29,913 bases of DNA, taken from positions 1 through 29,913 of the forward strand of contig CBCPMX010000103.1 of NCBI GenBank assembly GCA_965120355.1, in the 5' to 3' direction. The stretch comes from CBCPMX01 sp965120355. Its GTDB lineage: Bacteria; Bacillota; Clostridia; Oscillospirales; Oscillospiraceae. How positions within the stretch are numbered: position 1 is the first letter of the stretch; each line of letters starts with the position of its first letter. Positions 1 through 8,094 of the stretch are shown here, piece after piece. Under the pieces are notes generated by a model. That model made no database searches. It worked only from the letters and a program-made list of their open reading frames with translations, and was not told the origin of the DNA. Made by a program: the position numbers and the translations under genes.

Positions 1-81
1 GCTAAAAACGCCGCTTCTTTCGTTGCTGCTGTCCATATCCGTTGTATTGCTATTTGGCTCCTTGTTTATTGACGACACCAT
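1..81 (-). CDS. Partial unidentified frame downstream of rqcP, cut by window edge
   Basis: An ATG at position 81 opens a 27-codon frame that runs off the left edge with no stop. It starts MVSSINKEPN and is polar in the visible part. An AGGAG overlaps the rqcP stop codon but lies 13 bases before the ATG, which is long. In related Firmicutes the gene after rqcP is often a yabP/yabQ or FtsB/DivIC-type gene. The visible residues match none of these clearly, so no function is given. Confidence 0.35.
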   Translation of the reverse strand, partial: MVSSINKEPNSNTTDMDSSNERSGVFS

Positions 82-97
82 CTAGGAAACCTAACTC

Positions 98-340
98 CTA
101 CGGGATCTCCCGGTACATCCCCACAGCATCGTCTTTGCGGACATTGTCGGCCACCTGAAGCACCTCAATGCGTACAGTCTTAGCGCCAAAGCGGATTTCC
201 AGAATGTCGCCCACCTTGACATCGTAGCTGGCTTTGGCGGGGCGGCCGTTGACAGTGACACGCTCGTTGTCACAGGCCTCGTTGGCTACAGTGCGGCGCT
301 TGATCAGCCGGGAGACCTTCAAATACTTATCCAGCCGCAT
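98..340 (-). CDS. rqcP: S4-domain ribosome quality control protein RqcP (YabO/Hsp15 family)
   Basis: An 80-residue protein made up almost entirely of an S4 RNA-binding fold. It starts MRLDKYLKVSRLIKRRT, has VTVNGRPAKASYDVKVGD in the middle, and ends with a short charged tail. Length and sequence fit Firmicute RqcP (YabO). That protein binds the 50S subunit with peptidyl-tRNA and works with RqcH to add C-terminal alanine tails to stalled nascent chains; this role is family knowledge. A strong GAAAGGAG precedes the ATG. The hup terminator lies only about 30 bases upstream and no separate promoter was found, so transcription may be read-through from hup, the usual neighbour. Confidence 0.93.
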   Translation of the reverse strand: MRLDKYLKVSRLIKRRTVANEACDNERVTVNGRPAKASYDVKVGDILEIRFGAKTVRIEVLQVADNVRKDDAVGMYREIP

Positions 341-366
341 GGCGGTACTCCTTTCAAAATCAGAAT

Positions 367-400
367 CAAAAAATCAGGGGCTGCTGAGACAGCCCCTGAT
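367..400 (-). terminator. Intrinsic terminator after hup
   Basis: An 11-bp perfect stem (373-383 with 390-400) has a 6-base loop and is followed on the minus strand by six T residues. It lies five bases past the hup stop and just before rqcP, so rqcP would depend on read-through or an unseen promoter. Confidence 0.85.
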
Positions 401-404
401 GAAC

Positions 405-680
405 TTACTTTGCAACGACGTCCTTGAGCGCCTTGCCGGCCTTGAACACGGGGGTCTTGGAGGCGGGAATCTCGATGGCTTCTTTTGTCTTGGGGTTGCG
501 GCCCATACGGGCAGCGCGATCCTTCACTTCGAACACACCGAAGCCCACCAACTGGACCTTCTCACCGGCGGCGAGTGCCTCAGAGATAGAATCGATGGCG
601 GCATTGACAACCTTTTCGCTGTCTTTTTTGGACAGGCCTGCCTTCTCGGCAGTTTTAGCGATGAGTTCTGCTTTGTTCAT
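405..680 (-). CDS. hup: HU family DNA-binding protein
   Basis: This is a 91-residue HU/IHF-family nucleoid protein. It starts MNKAELIAKTAEKAGLSKKD (the helical dimer region) and has the core GFGVFEVKDRAARMGRNPKT. The DNA-binding arm contains GRNPKT followed by an IPAS segment, and the end is FKAGKALKD. Length and all landmarks are standard for bacterial HU, which binds and bends DNA as a dimer without much sequence preference. A strong AGGAGGAG lies just upstream of the ATG. An intrinsic terminator follows immediately. The upstream region is about 400 bases without a gene, allowing a long leader or a distal promoter. Next to rqcP, this is the common Firmicute arrangement. Confidence 0.95.
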   Translation of the reverse strand: MNKAELIAKTAEKAGLSKKDSEKVVNAAIDSISEALAAGEKVQLVGFGVFEVKDRAARMGRNPKTKEAIEIPASKTPVFKAGKALKDVVAK

Positions 681-1083
681 GAATTGACTCCTCCTACTAA
701 ATCAACTTTTTTATTTTGGATTGCGTGGGGCAATTGTATTTCCATATGGATCTTCCACGGTATTTTTGCACAAGACAACCACCGATGCGTCAAGAATTCA
801 TTCCAGAGAGTCAGCCATTCTGCCGTCACAATATCCACGACCCACCGGTGGGGAAACCATATGATACTCTGCCTATAGAATTTATCATATTTTCTCCCAT
901 TACGCAAGTGTAAATTCGCTTTTTTGCGGGAAAAAACAAATTTGTCCGCGGAGATTTGGGCGGATTCATGGGAAAGGACAAAAACCATTGAAACTGCACA
1001 AGTTTTTGGGCTCCCGCGTCTGAGACAGACGCAGCGCAATCACCTGGGAGAAAGCCTCTGTGTGTGCCGCTGGCTGCTGGCGC
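681..1083. other. Gene-free stretch upstream of hup
   Basis: About 400 bases lie between the hup start and the terminator of the flippase gene. No coding frame on either strand looks like a protein. It contains a perfect 12-bp palindrome CCCACCGGTGGG (841-852), a small 7-bp hairpin (1016-1032) without a T-tract, and AT-rich promoter-like sequence near 884-914. It most likely serves as the hup regulatory region. Confidence 0.5.
884..914 (-). promoter_or_regulatory. Weak candidate promoter for hup
   Basis: On the minus strand TTTACA (909-914) is followed after 19 bases by TATGAT (884-889). Each box matches consensus at five of six positions, but the spacing is long. It would give a leader of about 200 bases before hup. 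No better promoter was found nearer the gene. Confidence 0.35.
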
Positions 1084-1128
1084 AAAAGAGCAGATTCAAA
1101 CGCCCAATGGGGAGGTTTGAATCTGCTC
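1084..1128 (-). terminator. Terminator closing the recJ-to-flippase series
   Basis: A 14-bp perfect stem (1088-1101 with 1115-1128) has a 13-base loop and is followed on the minus strand by TTTTG. It lies 50 bases past the flippase stop. The U-tract is short, but the stem is long. Confidence 0.78.
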
Positions 1129-1178
1129 AGCAGAAATACAATTGGTTCCGAAAACCGGAGGTGTGCAAGGGGGTGCCT

Positions 1179-2807
1179 TCACTGAATCCGCAGCAACTTT
1201 GCGATCTTTTCTCCTTTGGGGAGCAGCATGCAATCGTCCAGTGTGATGATCTTCAGCACAACCACAAAGATTGCATAGACGATGGCGGCCAAGACAATGG
1301 CGCCGAGGCAGGCAATGGTATTGCTGCCCAGCTGTGTATGCAATACATCGTAAGCCATGAATGCCACGACAGCCATGGCGGCAGTGGCGAGAATCGGTTT
1401 CATCATCAGCGGCAGCAGCTTCGGCCGTCTGGGCATGAGCCGGTGCATGGCAAAGATGTTCAGCGCAGTGATGGTGATATAACAGCACAGCGTGCCAATG
1501 GGTGCGCCGGTGATATTGATGGAGGGAATGCTGACAAGAATGTAATTGATGATGATTTTCACAATACCGCCGATGAGCATGGTCACCACCGGAGTGGAGA
1601 CATAGCCATGGGCCTGCATAATGGCGTTGGTCAGAAGCACGATGCAGTTGAAGATGACTGCCACGCCCAGGATCGCCAGCAGCGGCGCTGCCACGTTCAG
1701 CTCCTCTGTGGAATAGCTGCTGTAGAGCAGTTGCTGAATGGGTCTGGACAGGACAGACAGTCCGATGCCGCAGGGCAGTGCCAGAAGGGCCATAATGCGA
1801 ATGGAGGATTCCTCCGTTTTGAGGGCGGCCGCATGATTTTTGCTGGTTAGATGGGCGGTGATGGCAGGAATGACACTGGCTGTGATGGGAACGACAAAGG
1901 CAGAGGGCAGATTGAACAGGGTTTGGGCGCCGGAGTAGATACCCTTCAGACTGTCGGCATAGTCCTGAGAATACCCCACAGCGTTGATTAGCCGGCCCAG
2001 GAGCAGCTTGCTGTCAATCAGATTGATGATTTGCAGGCCCGCGGAGCCAATGGTAATGGGAACTGCGATGGAGAGCAGCTGTTTCATGGTGCTCTGCAGC
2101 GACTTGGGCTTGACGCCTGCCGCTGTGGGCGGAAGACTGGCTGTAGCCTGCTGGTGCTTCACCGCCAGATAGGCTGCCGAAAGGACGGTGCCGATCGAGA
2201 CACCCAGGATTGCCCCGCCGGCGCCGTAAATGGCGCCATTGTCAGGGTCGGCGCTGTTCTGGCCGATACGCACAAAGATCCAGGCCAGTGCCAGACCGAT
2301 GATCAGCTTGGACAGAGCCTCCATAATCTGGCTGACTGCCGTGGGGGTCATGATGCTCTGCCCCTGGAAGAATCCACGGAAAGATGAAATGATACATACA
2401 AACAACACTGCCGGCGCCAAACACATCATGGCAAACCAGGAGTTGGGTGAGTTCATGAAATTGGCCAGCTGTCTGGCAAACAGCAGCATAATGCCACAGC
2501 CCACAACTCCGATGATCAGGAATACATATAAGGATGCCTTGTAAATGCGTTTGATCTGAGCGGAATTGCCCAGAGTCTGCGCCTCGGAAATCATTCGCGA
2601 CATGGCCACGGGCAGGCCGGCGGTGGAAATGGTCAGCAGGACCGAATAGATATCGTAAGCAATATTGAAATAGCCGAACCCCTTGGTGTCCAGAATGCTC
2701 ATCATGGGCACCTTGTACAGCGCGCCGATTACTTTGACCAGCGCGGTGCCAAGGGCCAGAATAGCCGCGCCCTGCAAATAGCTTTGCTTTTTATTAGAAG
2801 AGGGCAT
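1179..2807 (-). CDS. SpoVB-like polysaccharide/lipid flippase (MOP superfamily)
   Basis: A 542-residue integral membrane protein with roughly 14 hydrophobic segments. The N-terminus KKQSYLQGAAILALGTAL leads into VKVIGALYKVPM, typical of the SpoVB/MurJ-type MOP exporters. Such proteins flip lipid-linked cell-wall or polysaccharide precursors across the membrane. B. subtilis SpoVB acts in spore cortex synthesis, but the exact substrate here cannot be told. I chose the ATG at 2807 because GAAAGGA sits nine bases before it and it gives the usual family N-terminus. An upstream ATG at 2864 overlaps the mtaD stop (ATGA) and would add 19 basic residues, but it lacks a ribosome binding site. This is the last gene of the series before the terminator. 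Confidence 0.9.
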   Translation of the reverse strand: MPSSNKKQSYLQGAAILALGTALVKVIGALYKVPMMSILDTKGFGYFNIAYDIYSVLLTISTAGLPVAMSRMISEAQTLGNSAQIKRIYKASLYVFLIIGVVGCGIMLLFARQLANFMNSPNSWFAMMCLAPAVLFVCIISSFRGFFQGQSIMTPTAVSQIMEALSKLIIGLALAWIFVRIGQNSADPDNGAIYGAGGAILGVSIGTVLSAAYLAVKHQQATASLPPTAAGVKPKSLQSTMKQLLSIAVPITIGSAGLQIINLIDSKLLLGRLINAVGYSQDYADSLKGIYSGAQTLFNLPSAFVVPITASVIPAITAHLTSKNHAAALKTEESSIRIMALLALPCGIGLSVLSRPIQQLLYSSYSTEELNVAAPLLAILGVAVIFNCIVLLTNAIMQAHGYVSTPVVTMLIGGIVKIIINYILVSIPSINITGAPIGTLCCYITITALNIFAMHRLMPRRPKLLPLMMKPILATAAMAVVAFMAYDVLHTQLGSNTIACLGAIVLAAIVYAIFVVVLKIITLDDCMLLPKGEKIAKLLRIQ

Positions 2808-2860
2808 GGAGTCAGTCCTTTCTTCAGAGAAATACAGCCGAGAACGGTTCAGGCGCCGTT

Positions 2861-4183
2861 TCATTCATCGTCATCACGAAAGACCTTCGGCATGGCATAG
2901 CTGCTCAGCTCCTTGACGACGGCGTTCATATCGATGGTGGGATACTTCCCGGCGGCATAGAGAATCTTGCCGCGGACCATGGTCATGCATACGTCGTGGC
3001 CGGAGGCGCTGTAGGCCAAATGAGACAGTATATTGTGACAGGGAATCAGATGGGGCTGCGTAAAGTCCAACAGGATCAGGTCGGCGTCCATGCCCTCCTG
3101 AATCTGGCCGCATTCTGTTTCGCGGCCCTGGCAGCGGGCGCCGTTGACAGTGGCCATCCGGAGAACCTGCGAGGCTGTCAGGGCGGTGGGATCCAGGGAG
3201 GAGACCTTGGCCAACAGGGCAGCGGTTTTGATTTCTTCAAACAGGTCGGCATTGTTGTTGGAGGCCATGCCGTCGGTGCCCAGAGCCACATTGACGCCGG
3301 CTTCCAGCATTTTGGCCACCGGCGCAATGCCGGAAGCCAACTTCATATTGCTGACCGGATTGTGGACGACCGTGGCTTCCCGGCGGGCCAGCAGCGCGAT
3401 ATCCTCGTCATCGCACCAGACGCAGTGAGCGGCGGTGAGCCGGGGATACAATGCGCCGTGGCAGTCCAGCACCTGGGCAGGCGTCAGACCGTGGCGCTCC
3501 AGACAGCTCTCGTGTTCCGATTTGGTTTCTGAGAGGTGAATATGCATGCCCAGATTGTTGTTGATGGCATACTCAGCCAGTGCTTCCCACAGTTTATAAT
3601 TGGAAGTGTATTCGCCGTGAATAGACGCCTCAATTTTGATGCGGCCGTGATCATAGCCGTGCCATTTTTCGTGAATCGCCACCATTTCCTGATAGGCCGG
3701 GAACTGTTCCGGGTCAAATTCCTCTGTGGGATCCACAAAATAAGTGGTGCCGCGGGAAATATTAGCTTTAATACCGCTCTCGTCCACAGCCTGGCAAATC
3801 TCATCACAGAAGGAATACATGTCTGAGACAGAGGTGATGCCAAAGCGCAGGCATTCGGCGATCCCCAGCAGGGTGGCGGCTTTGACGGCGCGGCCGTCCA
3901 GCTTGTCCTCCCTGGGGAAAATGTGGTCGTTGAGCCAGGTCTGCAGGTCATAATCATCGGCGTAGCCCCGCAGAATGGTCATTGGCAGATGGGTGTGGCA
4001 ATTGATGAGACCCGGCATCAGCACCATGCCGGTGCCGTCAATGATTTGCTGCGGATGTTCTTTGGGGGCTTTGCGCCCCACATACGAGATTTTGCCGTCG
4101 GTGACCCCCACAAAGGCGTCCAGCAGCACCGAATCCGTTTCGTCCATGGTGACGGCCGTCACATTGGAAAACAGTGTATCCAT
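2861..4183 (-). CDS. mtaD: MtaD-like 5-methylthioadenosine/S-adenosylhomocysteine deaminase
   Basis: A 440-residue amidohydrolase of the TrzA/ATZ-MtaD group. Metal-binding landmarks are in order: NCHTHLP (H63, H65), HIHLSET (H216, E219), AAHCVW (H253) and LGTDGMASNN (D304). The protein ends with the usual composite beta-sandwich segment around GMDADLILLDF. Family members hydrolytically deaminate MTA, SAH and often adenosine to the inosine analogues in the cytosol, so the product class is established but the exact substrate is not. The gene lies 20 bases after the purine nucleoside phosphorylase gene with GAAAGAAGG before its ATG. That adjacency suggests the deaminated nucleosides are passed to phosphorolysis. 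An unrelated amidohydrolase (guanine or cytosine deaminase type) is less likely given the SETKSE and GMASNN motifs. Confidence 0.88.
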   Translation of the reverse strand: MDTLFSNVTAVTMDETDSVLLDAFVGVTDGKISYVGRKAPKEHPQQIIDGTGMVLMPGLINCHTHLPMTILRGYADDYDLQTWLNDHIFPREDKLDGRAVKAATLLGIAECLRFGITSVSDMYSFCDEICQAVDESGIKANISRGTTYFVDPTEEFDPEQFPAYQEMVAIHEKWHGYDHGRIKIEASIHGEYTSNYKLWEALAEYAINNNLGMHIHLSETKSEHESCLERHGLTPAQVLDCHGALYPRLTAAHCVWCDDEDIALLARREATVVHNPVSNMKLASGIAPVAKMLEAGVNVALGTDGMASNNNADLFEEIKTAALLAKVSSLDPTALTASQVLRMATVNGARCQGRETECGQIQEGMDADLILLDFTQPHLIPCHNILSHLAYSASGHDVCMTMVRGKILYAAGKYPTIDMNAVVKELSSYAMPKVFRDDDE

Positions 4184-4203
4184 AGGAACCCTTCTTTCCG
4201 TAG

Positions 4204-5028
4204 TTATAGTTTTTGCAGGCAGGCGATAATCAAAGCGGAGAAGCGCCCTTTGGCTGCTTCTGCAGCGTCCAGAACCTCTTGTTCCGACAGGGGCTTGTCC
4301 GTGACGCCGGCGGCGGCATTGGAGATGAGGCTGAAGCCCAGCACGGCCATGCCGCAGTGACCGGCAGTGATGACCTCCGGCACCGTGGACATGCCTACCG
4401 CATCGCCTCCGAGAACGCGAATGGCGCGGATTTCTGCCGGTGTCTCATAGGATGGGCCTGGAAAGTACATATAGACGCCTTCCCGCAGTGCGATGCCCGT
4501 TTCGGCGGCTGCCTGACGGGCGATCACTTGAAGAGCAGGGGTATAGAGATAGGTAGAGTCGGGGAAGCGGACGCCGAACTGGGGCAGGTTTTCTCCCCGC
4601 AGGGGAGAATCTGGGAAAAATTTGATGTGGTCGGTGATCAGCATAATATCTCCCGGGTTAAATGCCAGATTGACACCGCCGGAGGCATTGGTGATCAACA
4701 GCTTGTCACAGCCCAGCAGGCGCAGAACCCGAATGGGGAAACAGGTCTCTTCAAAGCTGTAGCCCTCATAGGCGTGGAGACGGCCTTGCATGATGGCTAC
4801 CTGCTTGCCGCCCAGAAGGCCGAACACCAACCGCCCGGCATGACCGGGGGCGGTGGAAACGCAGAAGCCGGGAATTTCCCGGTAGTCTACACAGACGGCG
4901 TTTTCCACCTGGCCGGCCAGAAAGCCCAGGCCGGAGCCAAGCACCATGGCCACTTCCGGAGTAAAACCGCCGATGCGGCTGCGCAAGAAATTGGCCGACT
5001 GTTCATATTCTTCATAGCTGTATTTCAT
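4204..5028 (-). CDS. Purine nucleoside phosphorylase, trimeric family
   Basis: A 274-residue class II (trimeric) nucleoside phosphorylase. Visible motifs are the phosphate-binding GSGLG (residues 31-35), GHAGRL, GRLHAYEGYS, TNASGGVN, GPSYETPAEI and GMSTVPE, followed by ISNAAAG. In this family the Glu of the SYETPAE segment and the Asn of the ISN segment recognise 6-oxopurines, so inosine- or guanosine-type substrates are favoured over adenosine. That is inferred from residues, not assayed. It releases the free base and ribose-1-phosphate in the cytosol. It starts nine bases after the kinase stop with GTGAGGT before the ATG, and the MTA/SAH deaminase follows it. The 6-oxo specificity fits that neighbour. 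MTA phosphorylase is less likely because of the Asn. Confidence 0.92.
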   Translation of the reverse strand: MKYSYEEYEQSANFLRSRIGGFTPEVAMVLGSGLGFLAGQVENAVCVDYREIPGFCVSTAPGHAGRLVFGLLGGKQVAIMQGRLHAYEGYSFEETCFPIRVLRLLGCDKLLITNASGGVNLAFNPGDIMLITDHIKFFPDSPLRGENLPQFGVRFPDSTYLYTPALQVIARQAAAETGIALREGVYMYFPGPSYETPAEIRAIRVLGGDAVGMSTVPEVITAGHCGMAVLGFSLISNAAAGVTDKPLSEQEVLDAAEAAKGRFSALIIACLQKL

Positions 5029-5037
5029 GGAATTACC

Positions 5038-5961
5038 TCACTTGGGACCGATGAACTCGCGCAGCAGAGAGTCCGCTGCCACGGCATCCGGTGAAATGGG
5101 CAGGAAATTGCCAAGCCGCTGCAGCAGCTCCCGAATTTCGTCCAGTCGCGCCGCATCCGCCGGCAGGGCCTGGAACATAGGTCCGGCAAAGGTGGCAAGC
5201 ACCGGCACTTCGTAGGCCAGACTGGTATCGAAGACCACATCGGCTTTGTGTTTGAATGGGGAAATATAGAGCTTTTCGCCGCGGCGCACATTGGACCACA
5301 TTTTCAGCGTGGAGGCGGCGTCTGTGCCGCGGAAGCGGTAGTCCCGCACGCACCGGCGCATGAGCCGCGTCCAGGTACTGCGGAAAAACTCTTTTCCATT
5401 GTCATAAATATGCGACCGGGCTGAGATATAGACTTTTGTGGCGTTGGGATGCCGGTCTGTCACCAAATCATTCAGAGCGTGGATGCCTTCAAAAATGATT
5501 GCCTCATTGGGACCGGCCTTGACAGGTCTGGCCAGGCTGGTGTCCCGCATTTGACGGGAAAATACGAATTTTGGCACCAGAATTTCCTCGCCCCGTTCCA
5601 GCTGGTCAAAGTGCTGGTTTAACAGGGACAGGTCCAGACAGAGCGGAGATTCATAGTCCAGGTCGCCGGTTTCAGTTCGGGGATGGGTTGCTGGATCCAC
5701 AGTACGGAAATAGTCGTCCATGCTGATGGTGTGGCAATGGATGCCCATGTGTTCCAGGGCTGCGTCAATTTTTCCGGCAGTGGTTGTTTTCCCGGAGCCG
5801 GAAGGGCCGGACAGCAGCACAATGGGGCTGCGCTGGATGCCCTCGGCGATTTTCTTTGCGGTGTCAGTGACATTCTGCTCGTACTGCGCATCACAGGCAT
5901 CCATAAATTCCTGGGGATCCTGCCGGATGGCGTCATTGATAGCGGACAGTTCATAGTTCAT
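5038..5961 (-). CDS. Uridine-kinase-like P-loop nucleoside kinase (PRK/UK family)
   Basis: A 307-residue P-loop kinase. The Walker A motif is GPSGSGKTT at residues 52-60, after a 50-residue helical N-terminal extension. The segment ISMDDYFRTV is the acidic substrate loop typical of uridine kinase and phosphoribulokinase. LDYESPLCLDL and IIFEGIHALND are the other family landmarks. It is longer than plain Udk (about 210 residues), with an extra C-terminal part that may form a lid or dimer surface. It probably phosphorylates a nucleoside or sugar with ATP or GTP; the substrate cannot be read from the sequence. It sits 19 bases after hemZ and nine bases before the phosphorylase gene, so a salvage role is likely. 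An AAAGAGGT precedes the ATG. Confidence 0.83.
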   Translation of the reverse strand: MNYELSAINDAIRQDPQEFMDACDAQYEQNVTDTAKKIAEGIQRSPIVLLSGPSGSGKTTTAGKIDAALEHMGIHCHTISMDDYFRTVDPATHPRTETGDLDYESPLCLDLSLLNQHFDQLERGEEILVPKFVFSRQMRDTSLARPVKAGPNEAIIFEGIHALNDLVTDRHPNATKVYISARSHIYDNGKEFFRSTWTRLMRRCVRDYRFRGTDAASTLKMWSNVRRGEKLYISPFKHKADVVFDTSLAYEVPVLATFAGPMFQALPADAARLDEIRELLQRLGNFLPISPDAVAADSLLREFIGPK

Positions 5962-5980
5962 GGGATACCTCTTTCAAACT

Positions 5981-7456
5981 CTATAGGACGGGACGGTTGG
6001 CCGGCAGGTTCAGGATGGAGAATGCTTCGTCCTTTTGGGCGCGGAGTTTTTCTTTGGCGGCAATATACTCCTTGGGATATTTGGGGTTGTGCAGACGGAC
6101 CAGTTTTCCGCCAGGCAGATTGAGCTTGCTCATGCCGCCGGCCCCCAGGGACAGGACTGTGTGCAGTTCTTCCATCATATAGATGTTGTACAGGCCCGCG
6201 CAGCCGGGCTTGCACCAGCCCACGTTTTCAAAGCTGCCGGACATATACTTTTGACGGTAAAGGTAATAGGGCGTATAACCCGCTCTGCGCAGCCGCAGCT
6301 CGGCGTCCTGCAGCATGGTGGCCACTTCACTGGCAGTGGGCAGGGTGTCCCGCTGTGCAAAGAGCGCCGCGCCTTTTTTCAGGGCGAGGGTATGGACGGT
6401 AATATTCGTGGGATTAAGGGCCAGCACCTGAGCCAGCGATTGGGCGAAACCAGCGGCGCTGTCGCCAGGCAAGCCGGCGATCAGGTCCATGTTAATCCCG
6501 GAAAAACCGGCGGCCTTGGCAGCTGCGTAGGCTTCGAGGGTTTCGGCAGTGGTGTGCCGGCGCCCGATGCACTGCAGCACTTCATCGGACATGGTCTGCG
6601 GATTGATGCTCATACGGTCCGCGCCCAGTTTGCGAATTCTCCGCAGCTTTTCCGCATCCAGCGTATCGGGCCGCCCGCCTTCCACCGTGTATTCCAGTAG
6701 ATGAGACAGATCGAAATGCAGCGACAGGGTTGCCATGAGACGGGAAATCTGCATTGTGGAAAGCGTGGTGGGCGTACCGCCGCCGATATACAGAGTGCGA
6801 ATCCGCAGACCGGACTGCCGCAGAAGCTGGCCTGTGTATTTGATCTCCTCCAGCAGAGCTTCCAGATACTGATCCAGCATCCAGGCATCGCGCTGGGTGG
6901 ATTGGCTCACAAAAGAGCAGTAGGCGCAGCGGGTGGGGCAAAATGGAATGCCCACATAAACGGAGATGTCGTTGGGCGACAGCAGTTTGGCCGCCTCCAC
7001 CGTGGCCTGGGAACAGGTCACGGCCAGCTTGCGCCGGGAAGGGGAGACATAATAGACATCCCGCAGCATGCGATTGGCGGAGGCGGCGGTGCCGCCCTCC
7101 AAAAGATGCCGGGTGGTCAGCTTGGTGGGGCGGACACCGGACAGCGCGCCCCAGGCCGGCGCTGCCGGCAGCAGCGGCAACGCCGTTTTGTAGTAACTCT
7201 GGCGCAGCAGCTGGCGGGTGGTTCGTTCATCCAGGGATTCAGTCTTGCAGCGGCGGACGGCGCGGCTGGTGCGGCTGCCCACAGTGATGACCGTGGAGGC
7301 GGTGGTGTAAACCGGCCCGCTTGTGAGCGATGAAATTGCGCCATCGCCCTCTGTAAAAGGGGACTGGACATATTCCATGGCAGCTTCAGGGAACAGAGAC
7401 AGTTGGATTTGTTCCATGGCGTAGCGGTAGCTGTGGCCGCTTAAATACAGCTTCAT
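5981..7456 (-). CDS. hemZ: Coproporphyrinogen dehydrogenase HemZ (radical SAM)
   Basis: A 491-residue radical SAM protein of the HemN/HemZ group. A non-conserved N-terminal domain of about 160 residues precedes PFCPTRCAYCSF, whose cysteines 173, 177 and 180 form the CxxxCxxC site for the 4Fe-4S cluster. YIGGGTPT and the later GLPGDS motif are also typical. The long N-terminal extension separates HemZ from HemN and HemW. Related enzymes act oxygen-independently in porphyrin synthesis, but HemZ activity is less well established, and no other heme gene is in this window. The ATG overlaps the MBL stop (ATGA), pointing to translational coupling. The recJ-relA-dtd-MBL-hemZ order is commonly seen in Clostridia. 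Confidence 0.9.
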   Translation of the reverse strand: MKLYLSGHSYRYAMEQIQLSLFPEAAMEYVQSPFTEGDGAISSLTSGPVYTTASTVITVGSRTSRAVRRCKTESLDERTTRQLLRQSYYKTALPLLPAAPAWGALSGVRPTKLTTRHLLEGGTAASANRMLRDVYYVSPSRRKLAVTCSQATVEAAKLLSPNDISVYVGIPFCPTRCAYCSFVSQSTQRDAWMLDQYLEALLEEIKYTGQLLRQSGLRIRTLYIGGGTPTTLSTMQISRLMATLSLHFDLSHLLEYTVEGGRPDTLDAEKLRRIRKLGADRMSINPQTMSDEVLQCIGRRHTTAETLEAYAAAKAAGFSGINMDLIAGLPGDSAAGFAQSLAQVLALNPTNITVHTLALKKGAALFAQRDTLPTASEVATMLQDAELRLRRAGYTPYYLYRQKYMSGSFENVGWCKPGCAGLYNIYMMEELHTVLSLGAGGMSKLNLPGGKLVRLHNPKYPKEYIAAKEKLRAQKDEAFSILNLPANRPVL

Positions 7457-8061
7457 CCCTGCACCGCGCTGCGCATGAAGTCGTTGGTCAAACGCTCATA
7501 GGACAATTTACTGGAGCCGGTATGGCCGCAGAGCACTGCGTAGTCGCCGGGCAGATCGTACAGCCGTTTAAGGGAGTGGCACATCTGCGTCCAGCTTCCG
7601 CCGGGAAAATCTGTTCTGCCGCAGCTTCCACGGAAGAGGGTGTCGCCGGTAAACAGCACATCCTCCGCCATGAGGCAGACAGAGCCAGGGGTATGACCCG
7701 GGGTGTGAAGGACCTTGAACGTCAGACTGTCCAGCGTGACCTGATCCCCCTCGTCATAGAAACGGACATCCTCCGGCAGCACCAGCGCACCGCCGAAGGG
7801 ATTGACCAGGTTCCGATCGGCCTTGTGAATATAGACCTGGGCGTGGGTAGCGCGATACAGATCCATGACTGCGCCGGTGTGGTCGAAATGGCCGTGGGTC
7901 AGCAGGATCAGCTTCAGTTCCAGATGGAGCTTTTTCAACTCTTCCAACAGATAGGCACCGTCGTCGCCGGGGTCGATGATGGCGGCTTGATTTGTATGTT
8001 CATCCCAGACAATATAGCAGTTGGTCCCCAGGTCGCCGACCTGGATCGCTTTGATTTTCAT
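7453..8061 (-). CDS. MBL-fold metallohydrolase (glyoxalase II-like, YcbL type)
   Basis: A 202-residue metallo-beta-lactamase-fold hydrolase. The metal ligands are visible: HGHFDH (H56, H58, D60, H61), H123 in HTPGHTPGS, D140 in FTGDTLF, and a late histidine in LCGHTGSS. The sequence resembles short hydroxyacylglutathione-hydrolase-like proteins that lack the C-terminal glutathione-binding domain. The substrate is therefore unknown, although small thioesters such as S-lactoyl adducts are plausible. An AAGGATGA lies before the ATG. The stop overlaps the hemZ start. Proteins of this type sit between dtd and hemZ in many Clostridia, but the reason is not known. Confidence 0.9.
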   Translation of the reverse strand: MKIKAIQVGDLGTNCYIVWDEHTNQAAIIDPGDDGAYLLEELKKLHLELKLILLTHGHFDHTGAVMDLYRATHAQVYIHKADRNLVNPFGGALVLPEDVRFYDEGDQVTLDSLTFKVLHTPGHTPGSVCLMAEDVLFTGDTLFRGSCGRTDFPGGSWTQMCHSLKRLYDLPGDYAVLCGHTGSSKLSYERLTNDFMRSAVQG

Positions 8062-8094
8062 AGTAAATCATCCTTGTTGTTAAAATATAGTGGT

